In this document: positions 1-13,400 of the stretch, piece after piece
Numbering within the stretch: the stretch's first letter is position 1
Layout of the letters: the number at the start of each line of letters is the position of its first letter
Assembly (NCBI GenBank): GCA_003971905.1
Contig: RSEE01000034.1
Span: 310,001-374,000, forward strand
Reading direction: 5' to 3'
Origin: Moniliella sp. 'wahieum'
Taxonomy: Eukaryota; Basidiomycota; Moniliellomycetes; Moniliellales; Moniliellaceae
DNA length: 64,000 bases
The notes under the pieces: model-generated
What the model saw: the letters and a program-made list of their open reading frames with translations, nothing else
Database searches by the model: none
What the model was told of the DNA's origin: nothing
Made by a program: the position numbers and the translations under genes

Positions 1-2
1 CG

Positions 3-606
3 GTCGGGCGACAAGAAGCGCTGAAAAACAAGCTGCTCTTCCTCAAGAAGGACAAGGAGATTGAAAAGCTCAAAACCGAGTTGGCCAAGTTGCAAGGCCA
101 AGCGGGCGGGTCAGCCGAAGGATCAGCAGCGTCGGCGGCTTCGGCGCGCGGCGCCGGCCGTAGGCCGCCCCACGCCGGCCCGGGTGGGCGGGATGGCACG
201 CGGTGGTGGGTCGGTCGGGCTGCGTGGCCGCGGAGGCCGAGCGGGCGCGATGAGTGCCCATGCTGGTTCGTCAGCCGGAGCCGGCAAGCGCAAGGCCAGT
301 GAAGAAACGTCGGTTTCGAATGGCGATGGGGCCAAGAAGCCGCGGGGGGCGGTGCGATCCAAGTCAACCGTCCTACCATCCGTCGCCCCGGCCAGGCACA
401 ACACAACAACAACAACACCCAATCCTAGCCTCGCGTCCAGCCTGCGTCCGAGGCCAACCCAAATCCAGTCGAGCAACCCCCCACTTCCACTCGAACCACT
501 GCACACCGCCTTTCCCTTGATCTCCCGCCACCCGTCCCCCCCCTCTCCCCTCCCCCTCCCCCCGTTTTTCGTTATGAGTTTCAGATTCCGTCTGCTCAAT
601 AAGTAA
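3..606 (+). CDS. 3' end of an unidentified lysine/arginine-rich protein (partial)
   Basis: The window opens inside a gene. From base 3 an open frame reads as a strongly charged amphipathic helix (LKNKLLFLKKDKEIEKLKTE), typical of a coiled coil. After about base 120 this frame turns into low-complexity sequence. A different frame then looks protein-like: a Gly/Arg-rich stretch (around bases 190-250), a basic KRKASEE segment and a Ser/Thr/Pro tail stopping at 604-606. The change of frame implies an unseen intron or a base error between about 120 and 190. A C-terminal coil followed by an RG-rich tail resembles RBM26/27-type RNA-binding proteins, but this is only a guess. The 5' part lies outside the window. 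It converges on the nnf1-like gene. Confidence 0.35.
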
Positions 607-898
607 AAGTCCATGTACAGTTTCCCTCTGGTAGAGGCGGTTCAATATTCAATCCGGATCCTGTAGGCTGTCTGGCCTGCCAATCTACTTAGGCGGGCAA
701 CCAATGTCTCATTTGCATCCTTGGCTCAGCCGATGTGTCCTAGGCTACCCACAGTGGGTCGGAGCAAACACACAGGGTAGAAGAAGCAAAGCCGGCAGAG
801 GCAGGTAGGTGTATTGTGTACAACAAAAAAAACAAGCGGGCGCGCAACGAGAAGGAAGCAGACCGGACTGGCAAGGGGTCTCTCAGGATTGACCAGAA

Positions 899-1711
899 TT
901 AAGCCAGTCGCTCGCCCAACTGGGCGCTGAGCTGCTGCTTGAGCCCCAGCATGGCCTCTTCGGCTTGGGGGAAGATGGGGGGAAGATGTGATGGCCTCGA
1001 CCGCCTGCAAGGCTCCTGTTAGCCACACTTGGCACCAAACAAACCACTCCCAGAAACACACAAGGAGGGGAGAGGGCAAAGGCCCGGGGGGAAGACTAGG
1101 CCCAACCAACGTACCTGGGACAAGTAGGTCAAGGTAGAATCAAAAGTGTGTTGGGTAGCCGCGGCCTCGGCCTGGGCGACGAGCAAAGCGTCGTGCTTGG
1201 CCCGATTCGTCCGTTCGAGCAGGTCGATATCGGCGCGCAGCTGGTCCAGGCGCCGTTCGTGCGCCGGGTTGGCCGCGGCAGAGAGGGCGGTGGTAAGGTC
1301 GAGGGTCGGGCGGTAGGTGTCCATTGGGGGGCGGGCGGTGCCGAGGCTGTGCGTGCCTCGTGCGACGCGGCGGCTCGCTGCTCGGCACGAAGCACGACCT
1401 GGTCCAGCTCGCGCAAGCGGTCGGGCATGTGAGCATCCTGGATGATCGCATCGTTGCTCATCTGGATGGCTGTCTGGAGCGCCTGGACAAAATCCTTCTG
1501 CAGCAGCTGCGCCCCGTCCGCGCCCAGCTGGGGGAAGGCGCCGCTAAAGTCCTCAGGCTGCAGGTCGAGCATGCTGAGGAAGAAGGCGAGCGCATCGCGC
1601 AGCTTGGTCTCGCGCTGGGCATCGGCCTGGTCCGTGTGGGCGTGGGGCGGGCGGCGAGGCGGTGCGCGCCGCAGTGTGCGACGCGCGGCGGCGGGTGTGC
1701 GGAGGCGGCAT
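899..1711 (-). CDS. Nnf1-like subunit of the Mis12/MIND kinetochore complex
   Basis: Probable kinetochore protein of the MIND complex, which links centromeric chromatin to Ndc80. The N-terminal half has the Nnf1 pattern: a basic lead into KLRDALAFFLSMLDLQPEDF, a conserved-looking F-x-x-x-FP step, then a long helix and LRELDQVVLRAEQ. The C-terminal half is coiled coil (LLERTNRAKHDALL). An intron with a GTACGT donor begins at 1114, and the last exon ends in LKQQLSAQLGERLA with the stop at 899-901. Frame changes occur at about 1332 (next to a run of six C) and near the start, so the ATG at 1711 is only the best candidate and the acceptor is unsure. Family assignment is by eye from the helix pattern; another small coiled-coil complex subunit is possible. 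It diverges from scj1 over about 410 bp. Confidence 0.48.
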
Positions 1712-2123
1712 GGTGGACGGCCGCCGCAACGCTCCGCCTGGACGAGCTGGCGTTCGTTGCCTGCCGCGCTTGTCCAGCCGCACGCGCTTCCAGTCACGTG
1801 ACTGCATCCAGTGCATCCCGCAACCCTACCGCCGCCCCCGCTGCGTTGGATGCATTTTTGAAATGTGCATGCCAGCCACGTCAGCGCGTCAGCGGCAGCC
1901 GCGCCACGTGGCCCCGGGCGACGTGGAGGCCGGAGGTGGAGGCGAGGGCAGGACAGCCCGCAGACGGTCTTGTCGATCCGGCCCAGACGAAGCACCGCGC
2001 CCAGAACTCCACTGAAGCGAGCACGCCGCACCGCTGCTCGCTCTGTCCTCGTCCCACCACGCTGGCTTGCTGCCCCCGTCCCCGCCCCCCTTTCTCCCCT
2101 CGCGTGCTCCGCCCAGGCTGGCC

Positions 2124-3424
2124 ATGCCCGTCGCTCGTTCGTTCCTGCACGCCGTGCTGGTTGCCGCGCTGGTGCTGCTGCTGTGTGCACATGTGGTAGC
2201 GGCCGCGCGCGACTTTTACAAGATCCTCGGAGTGGATCGCAGTGCGTCGGAGCGCGACGTGAAGCGTGCGTACCGCAAACTGGCACAGAAACTGCACCCC
2301 GACAAGAACCCCGACCAGCACGACAAGTTTATTGATGTGTCGGATGCGTACCAAGTGTTGACGGATGCCGAGCTGCGCAAGGTGTACGACCGGTACGGCG
2401 AAGATGGGGTCAAGAAGCATCAGAATGGGGAAGATGCGTCGGGCCGTCCGAAGGATCCGATGGATTTGTTTGCGTCTTGGTTTGGTGGGGGAGGAGCTGG
2501 TGGAGGAGCTGGTGGGGTGCGCAAAGGTCCCAGCAAACAATTTAATGTCCAAGTGTCCTTGGGCGATATCTATCTCGGCAAGACGCTTACCATTCGCCAC
2601 GATCGTCGTGTTGTCTGTTCCCACTGCGATGGCAGTGGCGCCGAGTCCAAGGGCGACATTCACCAGTGCGACGCATGTGGCGGACGCGGGGTACGGATCG
2701 TTCGGCAACAGATCATGCCTGGGTTCGTGACCAATGCGCAGATGACGTGTGACGTGTGCAGTGGTACGGGCACGGTAATTGCACACAAGTGTCATGTCTG
2801 CGGCGGCGCCAAGGTGGTGGTGGAGCCGCAGGTGGAAGTGGAGATTGATCTGTTGCCCGGGATGCCCGAAGGCACCATTCTCACCCTCGAGGGCGAAGCC
2901 GACGAGTCGCCAGATTATGAAGCGGGCGATCTCGTGATCCGCATGACCAGTGCGCGCCAGCCCGGCGATTTCCGTCGGCAAGGCCAACATTTGTACTTGG
3001 ACCATCCCATTTCGTTGGCGGATGCGCTGTTGGGCTTCTCCCACAACATTACTCACTACGACGGTCGGACCGTTGTCGTGGCCAGGCGTGGGGTGACCCA
3101 GCCTGGCTATACCCAAACCATCCAAGGCGAAGGCCTGCCGCTCTGGAGCGAAGAGATGAACACGCCCCTCATTTACCTCAAGAACGACAATGAGATCTCC
3201 CCTGCCGATTTTGGCAACCTCTACGTTCGCTACACGGTCGTTTTGCCGCAAACCATTACAAGTCATACCCGACAAGGTACGTGCTGCATGATCCTCCTTT
3301 TGTTTTTCTTTGCTTCCTCGGTCCGGATGCTCACCCTCCCTTGCCCTTCCTCTTGCCAGAGTTGGAGAAACTGTTTGGGGTCAAGTCGACTGCGCCGCCT
3401 CCAGAAGGCCATGGCGACCTTTGA
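2124..3424 (+). CDS. scj1: ER luminal DnaJ co-chaperone (Scj1/ERdj3 type)
   Basis: Class I J-protein that stimulates the ER Hsp70 (Kar2/BiP) in folding and ER-associated degradation. Residues about 1-27 form a signal peptide with a hydrophobic core (LVAALVLLLCAHVVA). The J domain follows at about 29-95 with the HPDK motif, then a Gly-rich linker. Four CxxCxGxG-type zinc-finger repeats (CSHCDGSG, CDACGGRG, CDVCSGTG, CHVCGGAK) span roughly 170-245, and then come the substrate-binding C-terminal domains. One intron, 3277-3359, has a GTACGT donor and CAG acceptor; splicing gives 405 residues and an intact frame. The start at 2124 gives a clean signal peptide; an upstream alternative would add a proline-rich extension. 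The tail ends HGDL rather than a canonical HDEL/KDEL. Confidence 0.93.
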
Positions 3425-3702
3425 TATCTATATCACCTCTGTCAACCGCCTGTTTCTCTGGGGGATGTGTAGGCAAGCCAGGTACGTGGGCAAAGAGATT
3501 GCCGTGGGTTGGCAAGAGGAAAGAGAGGCAAAATGCAAATTTTGAATCATAAGAGAGCAGTCATGGATGGGCATGTGAGTGCCGTGCGCGGGAGCCCTCA
3601 GGCCTAAAGGTTTAGGCCTCAGGCTGCTGCCTCGGCTTTCCGGCCATTCCGGTCCCGCCCCGACCACTCTCCTACTTGAGTGCACCAACTGGGCAAAGGA
3701 CT

Positions 3703-5290
<1,588 letters not shown>

Positions 5291-8125
5291 TCATGTCACC
5301 ACCTTGAGCTTGGCCGCGGTCAACTCGAGCACTTGCTGGATGGACCGATTGGGGTGGAGGGGGTCTTTGCTGATTGTCTGCCACACCTCGCCATGCCGCG
5401 GCTTGGCATGAAGCGTCCTCTGCAGTACAGCCTGCTGGGTGGCCTTGTTGCCCTGAGCAAGCTCAAACTTGTACCACCACGCCCACCCGTCGGCCCAGTC
5501 AGGCTCCTTATCCGCCGCGCGTTCAAACCAAGCACGCGCCTTGTCCAGGATCCGTTCGTTCCAGAACAGACGTGCGACGGTGGACAAGACACGCGCATCG
5601 TTGTCCGTCCTACGCAGGCCATCGGCCGCGGTGGTCCGTCGACGTGGTTTGGGCTCGGCCCAGACTGCCATCTCGGCCAAGAGACCACTCTTGGGACAAT
5701 CTTGAATCCCACGCGCAAGCAGTACTTTAGCCTGGTTGCCTGCTGATGCATCGCCTGCCGAGGCAGCACGTTGTTCCACCCCAATGCTCTCTGCCCACAG
5801 CCGGTCTTGGTGTGGGTTGGTCAAGCGTGCCTTGTCCAGCAACGCCCGAGCCCGAATGGACAGGCCCGCCTCTTCTTCCAACCGGGAGGAAGAGATCCAC
5901 AAGTTGATCCCGTCGGGCACGGCCTTGCGCCCTTTCTCCAGGGCCGACCGAGCGGCCCGAATCCCCTCGGGACCAGACGCAGCGGCGGCCCGTGCCAGTT
6001 GGGCATGCATGAGATGAAGTTTCTCGCTCCCGGGGTACTTGGTGAGAGCTTCTTGGACCAACGTGAGTGCATCTTGGGTATGACCTTCGGTGCGCTCAAA
6101 CACGACGCTGCTGACCCAAACCTTTTCTGTACCCACTTCCCGCCTTGCACGCTGCAAGAGCAACGCCGCGTTCTTCTTCCCGTCCGGTCCACCATGTTCC
6201 GACTCGAGCCGTGCAGCAGCGAGAGAAATGGCCTCGGAGCCCATGTTCTTGTTGAATGCGCGTGCGAGAATGTCCCGGGCGCCGCCCAAGTCATTGTCGT
6301 TCCACCTCTCCTGGGCATACAGCAGCCACAAGTCTTCGGCTCCTGGCACAGCCGTCACCGCCTGCTCTAACAAGGCAAACATGCGTTGGCGGCCTTCCGA
6401 ATCGGTAGAATGTTGGCGTTCCAATTCAACGGCCAGCATCCATACCCGTGCATTACGCGGGTATCGTTCCAAGGTGTACGCGTAAATGGTGCGGGCGGTA
6501 TGCACATTGCCCTTCTCTTCGGCCGCTTGGGCGTCGGCAGTCCACACGGCTTCTCGGTCTTCCTCCTCGAGGTCCTGGGTAATCGAAGCACGGAGGATGG
6601 CCGCACTGGTCAACGGGCTGGCATTCTCCTTCTCTGCCTTCTCCGCCTCACGCAACCACTCGTCCCGCGTCAGCACCGCCCCGTTCTTGCGCAGCGACTT
6701 GATCGCTTTCACCATCGCCGCGTCCAAATCCTTCTGTCCCGTCCCCTGCTCCTCCATCAAGCGAAGCGCGGCAATCCAGATCTCGTGACTGGTAGGAACC
6801 TTTTTTCGCGCCGAGTTGAGCACCTCGCGAGCCTGATCCGGGTCCGAAAGTCGGGCAAGCGTGAGCCAAAACTCAACACATTGAGGGATGGCATCCAACG
6901 CGCCCGCCAAGAGCGCCTTGGCACCTTGGGGTGTATCTTCGAGGTTGATCAACTCTTTCCACAGTTGCACGCTGGTGGGGATGAATTCAACGCTCTTCCT
7001 TAATACGTTCCGCTTGGCGTGCGGGTCAGACTCGAGCTCGGCCGCCTTGAGCCACACCTTGACGCTCTGGCTCAGGTGCTGCACTGCACGGGCCAAGAGG
7101 ACTTTGCCATTGTCCCTCGAATTGAGCCGGACCGCTTCCAGCCAGACCTCTTCACTTTTGGGACACATTTCGCACCCCTTGGCAATAATCTTGCGCGCCT
7201 GGACCCGCTTGTTGTCCATTTCCTCCAACCGCGCACGTGAGATCCACGCGCCCGATTGGGTCGGGTTGGCACGAAGCACGCTCTCGAGCAAGGTACGGGT
7301 GCGTTGGACGTCTCCGATTTGAGCATGGGTCGGGGGCAGGGAGCTATCGAGGGCGCTGCTGTACGCCTGCGGGTCGACCGTAGTAGCCAAGCCGCTCATG
7401 GCGGTTTGGCTGCCACTTGAAGCGACGTCCAAGTGGTGGGAAAACACCTTGTTCCGAGCCGAGCCAATGTCGACCAACGACGTCACGGCGCCACTGTCCG
7501 CTCCAGCCAGGGACGAGGACGGATCAATCGACGTGTCCATCGCGCCTCGGTCGCGATTCGAGAGAAGGACCGAGTCGGGCACAACAAAGTCGGACGTATT
7601 GCGCGACTCGCGCTTAGCAGCTGCCTTGCGACGCTTGCCCGTCAAATTGCTCGCTTCAGGGATGCTCTCCCACTGTTCTTCGGTCACCGCAGCCAGGCCG
7701 CGTTTCAAGTCAGCAAACTGAGACTGGATTTTGGGCCGTTCCTGACGAAGACGCAGCAATTCCTCTCGCTCCCGTTCTTCCCGACGCTTGCGCCGGCGCT
7801 CGTCCATGTGCCGGTCGACCAAGCCATACACGCGATCCGCATCTTCATCGTCCTTTTCGTACACCCCATTTGCAAACAGACCCGTATCTTCCTCGCCATC
7901 TTGGTACCGACCCTCGTCGTCCTCATCGCCCTGCTCTTGCTCCTCGACCACCTCGCCACGCCGTTCTTTGGCCGCTGCAACGGTCGCCTCTGACGGCCCC
8001 TCCCGCGCCGGGCCAATGTCGGAACGGGTAGTGAAGCCGCTGGCACCGCGCCCCAGGCCAGCAACGTACCCCTTAGGGGCCTCCATGGTGAGGAATGCCA
8101 GCTTGTTGTCTTTAAGCGCAGACAT
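5291..8125 (-). CDS. prp6: Pre-mRNA splicing factor Prp6 (U4/U6.U5 tri-snRNP)
   Basis: Bridges U5 and U4/U6 in the tri-snRNP, in the nucleus. The protein is 944 residues, uninterrupted and intronless, about the size of fungal and human Prp6. The N-terminus has the PRP1_N signature: FLTMEAPKGYVAGLGRGASG, followed by FTTRSDIGPAR. An acidic, Arg/Glu-rich linker (about residues 50-150) follows, with the motif DLKRGLAAVTEEQW. From about residue 270 to the end there are HAT/TPR-like helical repeats, for example GAWISRARLEEMDNK, VWLKAAELESDP, LWLLYAQERWN and DWADGWAWWYKFEL. The start at 8125 gives the conserved N-terminus. It is divergently transcribed from prp3, which encodes a partner in the same particle. 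Confidence 0.95.
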   Translation of the reverse strand: MSALKDNKLAFLTMEAPKGYVAGLGRGASGFTTRSDIGPAREGPSEATVAAAKERRGEVVEEQEQGDEDDEGRYQDGEEDTGLFANGVYEKDDEDADRVYGLVDRHMDERRRKRREEREREELLRLRQERPKIQSQFADLKRGLAAVTEEQWESIPEASNLTGKRRKAAAKRESRNTSDFVVPDSVLLSNRDRGAMDTSIDPSSSLAGADSGAVTSLVDIGSARNKVFSHHLDVASSGSQTAMSGLATTVDPQAYSSALDSSLPPTHAQIGDVQRTRTLLESVLRANPTQSGAWISRARLEEMDNKRVQARKIIAKGCEMCPKSEEVWLEAVRLNSRDNGKVLLARAVQHLSQSVKVWLKAAELESDPHAKRNVLRKSVEFIPTSVQLWKELINLEDTPQGAKALLAGALDAIPQCVEFWLTLARLSDPDQAREVLNSARKKVPTSHEIWIAALRLMEEQGTGQKDLDAAMVKAIKSLRKNGAVLTRDEWLREAEKAEKENASPLTSAAILRASITQDLEEEDREAVWTADAQAAEEKGNVHTARTIYAYTLERYPRNARVWMLAVELERQHSTDSEGRQRMFALLEQAVTAVPGAEDLWLLYAQERWNDNDLGGARDILARAFNKNMGSEAISLAAARLESEHGGPDGKKNAALLLQRARREVGTEKVWVSSVVFERTEGHTQDALTLVQEALTKYPGSEKLHLMHAQLARAAAASGPEGIRAARSALEKGRKAVPDGINLWISSSRLEEEAGLSIRARALLDKARLTNPHQDRLWAESIGVEQRAASAGDASAGNQAKVLLARGIQDCPKSGLLAEMAVWAEPKPRRRTTAADGLRRTDNDARVLSTVARLFWNERILDKARAWFERAADKEPDWADGWAWWYKFELAQGNKATQQAVLQRTLHAKPRHGEVWQTISKDPLHPNRSIQQVLELTAAKLKVVT

Positions 8126-8374
8126 GGTAGCCAGGCCGAAGCCGCAAACCAACAACAGGGGCGGAGGGAGCAAGTCAGTTGGTAGGCGAACGCCAAAACC
8201 GGTCGGCTGACTGCGTCCGCTGGGGCTGTCCGGCGGGAGTGAACGTTTCAGAAGGCCTGTCGTTTTTCGTTGGACTTCTCTCTGGTCGGGCTGATTTGGG
8301 CAGAGGCTCAGCAGCCCACCCGCTAGCCCACCACCACCACCACCACCACCACCACCACCACCCGCTCCTTCGCC
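8126..8374. promoter_or_regulatory. Shared intergenic promoter region of prp6 and prp3
   Basis: Only 249 bp separate the two start codons, so both promoters must lie here or overlap the genes. No clear TATA box is visible. The conspicuous element is an uninterrupted CAC/CCA triplet run at 8328-8362 close to the prp3 start. Co-regulation is an inference from spacing and orientation, not something the sequence proves. Confidence 0.55.
8328..8362. repeat. (CCA)n microsatellite in the prp6-prp3 promoter
   Basis: About eleven perfect CCA units in a row, 13 bp before the prp3 ATG, probably in its 5' leader. It is pyrimidine/adenine-rich and unstructured, and likely to vary in length between strains. 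Confidence 0.9.
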
Positions 8375-10196
8375 ATGCCGCCGCGCCGCGGAGCCTCGAC
8401 GCCCATTGACCGCCTCGAAACCGAGGTGCGCGGCACGGCGCACACCCAGCGCCCCGCGCCCACCCCCCCCAGCGCCCGCTCCCGCTGGCGGCAGCGCCGT
8501 GCACTCGCCCGCGTTCGCTGCGCAGATTGCAGCAGCCAGGGCCAAGGTGGCTGCGATTGCTGCTGCCAATCAAAAATCGGCTTCGGCTTCGGCTCTGTCT
8601 TCGTCTTCGTCTGTCTCTCGTGCGCCTGCTCCCGCCGCTCCGCATGTCCCATCGTCATCTCCTGCTCCCTCTGCTTCCGCGCCTCGTCCGCCCCCGGGCG
8701 CGGCACCGGCCCCTCCCGGCCAGCCGGCGCTCCCGGCTGACCTCGCAGCACGAATTGCTGCGGCGCAGAGCAAAGTGAATGCGCTGAGAGGCCAAAAAGG
8801 GATTTCACTCGCACCCCCTTCCTCCAAGGCTTCCGAACCGACCTCGGGTTCTCCTTCTACTCAACGCCCTCCCGCATCGTTACCATCGACCGCGCGGGCC
8901 GGCGCGAGCACCAGCAACGGGAAGCACGATTGGCGCAATGCACGCAAACCCAAGGCGCCCATGTTCTCCTCGGTTCGCGCCAACGCAGCTCCGTCCCCAC
9001 CCGCTCCGTCTGTGACCCAAGAGGAAGTGCCTGTTTCCAACCCGTACCTCTCCACCGAGGGGGACGCTGACCGGGCCGCGCCCAAACCTCGTTCTACCCG
9101 GGCCGCGCTCAAGTTCAGCCGTGCAGGGCGGTACATTGCGCAGGCCGAGACGTTGCGTCGGGAAGCTGCGATGGAAGATTTGAAAGCGCGGATTGCGGAG
9201 CGGACGCGCCAAGCGGGACTGACCGAGGCGGGCGAGGAACGGGTGGCCATGTTACGCAAACCGATGCCGCCGCCGGTCGAGTGGTGGGACGAAGCGTTGA
9301 CGAACGTTGGGCCTGATGGGAAGGGGGAGTATGGGGATGTGGCGCAGGCGCCGCTGGACAAGTTGGATGCCTATGTGCAGCATCCGATCCAGATTCCTCC
9401 CGTGGAGAAGGGCACGCCTCCCCCGCGCGGCGTGATGCTTACAACGAAAGAAGCTAAGAAACTACGCAAACAGCGTCGTGCCGCCGAGTTGTCCGATAAG
9501 CGGGATCGGATCAAGATGGGTCTCATGGCGCCGCCGCCCGATAAGGTCAAGTTGAGCAACTTGATGCGTGTGTTGGGCAATGCGGCCACGGCCGACCCAA
9601 CGCGGATTGAAGCGCGGGTACGAAGGGACATTGTGGCGCGGTACGAGCAGCACGTAGCGACGAACGAGGCGCGTAAGCTCACGCCTGAGCAGCGGCAGGC
9701 CAAGCGAGAACACAAGAAGGAACAAGAAGTCGAAGCGCGTGGACTGCACGAATCGCTCTACTCGATCGCCCCGGCCATGTCGCCCAAACATCGGTACAAG
9801 ATCTCTACCAATGCGCGCCAATTGGGTTTGACGGGTCGGGTGGTGTATGCGCCTGGGCAAACGGGCGTGTTGGTCCAAGGGGGTCCGAAGGTGCTGCGCA
9901 AGTTCAATGCGTTGATGACCCGGCGGATTGACTGGACCGATCCCGATCTGGGCCACCCGGTCGGCACGGATACCAAGCCTCTGCCCGAAGGCGAGTCGAA
10001 GGAGGAAGATTTCGCTCAGAACCAGTGTGTGTGCGTGTTTGAAGGCGCGGCGATCAGTCGGACGTGGGATAAGTTTAACATTTTCCATGTCGACTCGGTT
10101 GCCGCTCCGGCCCGGGAGGCCTTTGCGCCCCGTCCCGAACTGTGGGATCGAGTGAGGGCAGTGGTACGTCTGCAGGGCAAAGAGGATGATCTCTGA
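8375..10196 (+). CDS. prp3: U4/U6 small nuclear ribonucleoprotein Prp3
   Basis: Binds the U4/U6 duplex in the tri-snRNP. The central and C-terminal parts carry the Prp3 hallmarks: VEWWDEAL, VQHPIQIPPV, LTTKEAKKLRKQRR, IKMGLMAPPPDKVKLSNLMR, then a basic helical segment (EQRQAKREHKKEQE). The C-terminal DUF1115 domain ends with VLVQGGPKVLRKFNALMTRRIDW (about 20 residues shown in part), TWDKFNIFHVDS and LWDRVRAVVRLQGKEDDL. The N-terminal 180 residues are Ala/Pro/Ser-rich. The good ATG is at 8375 (MPPRRGASTPIDRLE). Its frame joins the Prp3 frame only across a run of eight C near 8463-8471, so one base too many or two too few are present there. About 600 residues in total. Confidence 0.92.
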
Positions 10197-10484
10197 TCAT
10201 CTCTTACGCACCCCAAATGGGATGTTGATGCTACCGCCTACTGTGGTATGGTGGGGGCCGTTGTTCTATCAATCTGGATCCGGTGTACGATGTACATGTG
10301 ATTACGCCTTTCTACAGAGATACTTTTTAGGACATGCAACGGGAGGCAGACGACAGGATGTGCGCAAAACAGGAATAGGAGAGGAGAGAAACGAGAAGTG
10401 TAACGCGAAAGAGTGTCTATGAGGGGAGGGGGGTGGGGGGCGATGATGATCTGGAGGAAAAGAGTAGAAGCTAGTGGGCCCCTC

Positions 10485-13400
10485 TTATTCGGTGAATCGG
10501 ACCACCGAGAAGGATCCATCCGTCTGCTCAAATGCCCGATGGGCATCGGGGATCGACAAAAGCGTGCCGATGCGGGGCGAAAGGGTGCCTTCGACGACGG
10601 CTTGGCGGAGAGTTTCCAAGGCCAAATGGGCTGTGAGCGGGTTGATGTCAAGCAAGCTCCCGACGGTGGTGCAGGTCAGTTGCTTGCGCGACACGGTGGG
10701 GTTACGCAAGGTACGCCGCAAGGTGGCCATGTGTGTTTTGAGGCCAAACGAAGCGGATGTGGCGGTATCAAACGGGTCGTGCGAAACCAGCGTCCCACCC
10801 GGGAGGAGCACACGCCGAGCTGCCTGGACGACCTTGCTGCCCGAATCGAGGGAAGGGTCCAAGACCAAACTGAATTGGTTGGCCCTAAGAACGTTGGACA
10901 GGGCCCAACAGGCATCCCCCACCACCACCTCGTCCGCTCCATTGATTTTTCCCAAGAGCAGAGTCTCTTGCGAGGTGGAGGTGGATGGGCCACAATGTGC
11001 AACTGGCGCCTTGACTTTTCGCGGGCAAACGCTTGCAGCGTCAGCAACCCCAAGCCCTCGGTAGCGTGCAGAATCAAGACGTGGGATCCTGGTGCAAGCA
11101 CCTGTCCGAATTGCTCCCAAGTCTCTTGTGCAACAATGCCCGGACCCGCCAAGGCAGAAAGCGCGTCCATCGTGAGGGAACTGGTACTGGGTGCTTTGGC
11201 AAGGTAGAGGCGGTCTACCGTGACAAATCCTGCCGTATCGCCCGCCTACCGCAGGGGGAAAAAAACAACAAAATGTCAGCAACGAGAAGGGGAAGGGGAA
11301 GTGTGGATTGGCCAAGGGAGGGGCGAGGACAAACGCAACGTACCTGGTTGCCAGGCTCGATTAACCCAAACACGGCATCGCCCTTTACCATATCCCGTAC
11401 CTCGGACCCCACTCGGACCACATGACCTGAAAAGCTGCGCCCCACCGGGAGATGGGATGAACGGCTTTGTCTCTGTCTCTCAGCCAAAGCACGGTCCACA
11501 TCGTCAATCGACACGGCTTCCAATGCGACCAGCACCTGGTTGGCGGTCAAGGAAAGGAGGTCGGGAGGACATGGAGCCACCTGGATCTGGGTATGGACGT
11601 CACTTGCGCTTGTGGAAGGGGCCGCAACGCCCACTTGATCCGACCCCGTGGCGGGTTCAGGATCCGAGAGCTGGCGCTCACTACCCACTTCACCCACTTC
11701 ACCCGAGCACGTACTGGGCTCCAAAAGGGTTTGGTACACGCTTGCTGGCACCGCTAGCGACAAGGCGACGGACGCGCCCGAGGATGCAGACGAGGCGGAC
11801 GAAGTGGACGACGTCCGCGCAAGCATCGCAGGTGCCTCGGGCACGATGGCCGGATCGGTGGCCCGAGCTGCAGATGGAGTGTTCCTACCAACTGAGGAGG
11901 ACGCCGCCGAGGAAGCGTTCTTACCAAGAGAGGAAGACCACGCTTTCAAAGAAGGGAACACAACACGTGACGAGGAAGGGGAAGGGGCACCCACGCGATC
12001 GATCGCCGCACGCGACGACGCTGCGTCCTGCTCTGGGTTCATGCGTGGGTCGGAGCGCGCGGACTTGGACTCAAGGTCGCGGTGAGCTAGGTGGGTTTCG
12101 TGAGGCTGGGAAGGAGGGACCAACTTGGCCTTCTGAGTATTTAGCTGAGGTGGATCCAGGCCGGTCCATCGCATGCCGTCTGAAGATGCACACGGGCGAG
12201 CCTGAGACTGCGGGGCAAGAACGTTCGGAGGTGTAGGAGGGCGGGAACTGTCCGGGGTGGAGACGGTCCGACCCTCCTCTTCTTTCTCGAAACTCCCGGC
12301 GCCCGTCGAGGAGGACAACAAGTCATCCGGCGTCCTAGGTGAGAGAGGAGTGACGGTCCACAGGTGCCTGTACCGTGGGGATGGAAAGTCTCTTGATGGA
12401 AAGTGGCTTCGTACCGGGCGAAATAGACTGCACTCTTGTCCGCGTATTGTTTTCGGAAGAAGGCGGAGGTTGCGATCTGGAAGGCACATCCGCCCCGTGG
12501 ACGCGTGGGTGCACCAACGTGGCTGGCAAACTGCTCTTGCGATGACGTTGATGTGTCGCGTTTGCCGACCGGACCGCGCGAACCTCGGCTTCGGCGTTCG
12601 CTTCTGTGTCGAGTTCCTCACGGAGACGGGTGAGGGTGCGTTGCCGACGCGTCGTCCCCGTCGATGCTGACGGGAGATCGTGCTTGCTCTCGCTCCCACT
12701 TCCACTTCCACTTCCACTTCCACTCGCATTCCCACTCCCACTCCCGTGGGGACGAACCTCTGAAGCACCAGTCCAAGCCAACGCCGCTTGCCGAACAGGA
12801 GGCACGTGCTGGGCAACCGGCACGGCGGCGGTCGGGTGAGGGTCTTCCCATAACTTGGCAATGGGGGAGCCCGATGTTGATGCCAAGAATGCGTGCCATC
12901 CTTGGGCTTGTTTGGGGGAGTGAGACTGAGCCGAGAGGGAGGGGCGGCTGGGCGACTGTGAAATGCCAGCATTCGATATCCCATTCGATTTCGCCGAGTG
13001 GACCGAGTGGACCGAAGGAGCGTAGCGCGACCCAACAGAGCGCCTATTACGCGCTTGGCTGGGACTCGAGCGGGGTGGGGTTACGTCCAAACTTCCGCGT
13101 CTTGCAGGGGCAAGGGGGACAGGGACCGATTGGCTCTGTTGCTCGGCCCAGATGGCGGTAAAAGAGTGACGGGCCCGAGGGCGAGGAGACGAAAAGCCAC
13201 GGTCGTCCGATTGTCCAGAGGGAACTGAACCATTATAGCGACCGTATTGATCGCATTGATCCGATTGACCGTATTGACTGTATGGACCTGTGCTCGAGGG
13301 GGCGTACATTCCCAAGCGGGAATGGGAGACGGTTCGGGTCCGGGGTTGGGACGCACCCAGCTCCCAACAGCTCCTCGAGCTCGGCATGTGGCCTACCGAC

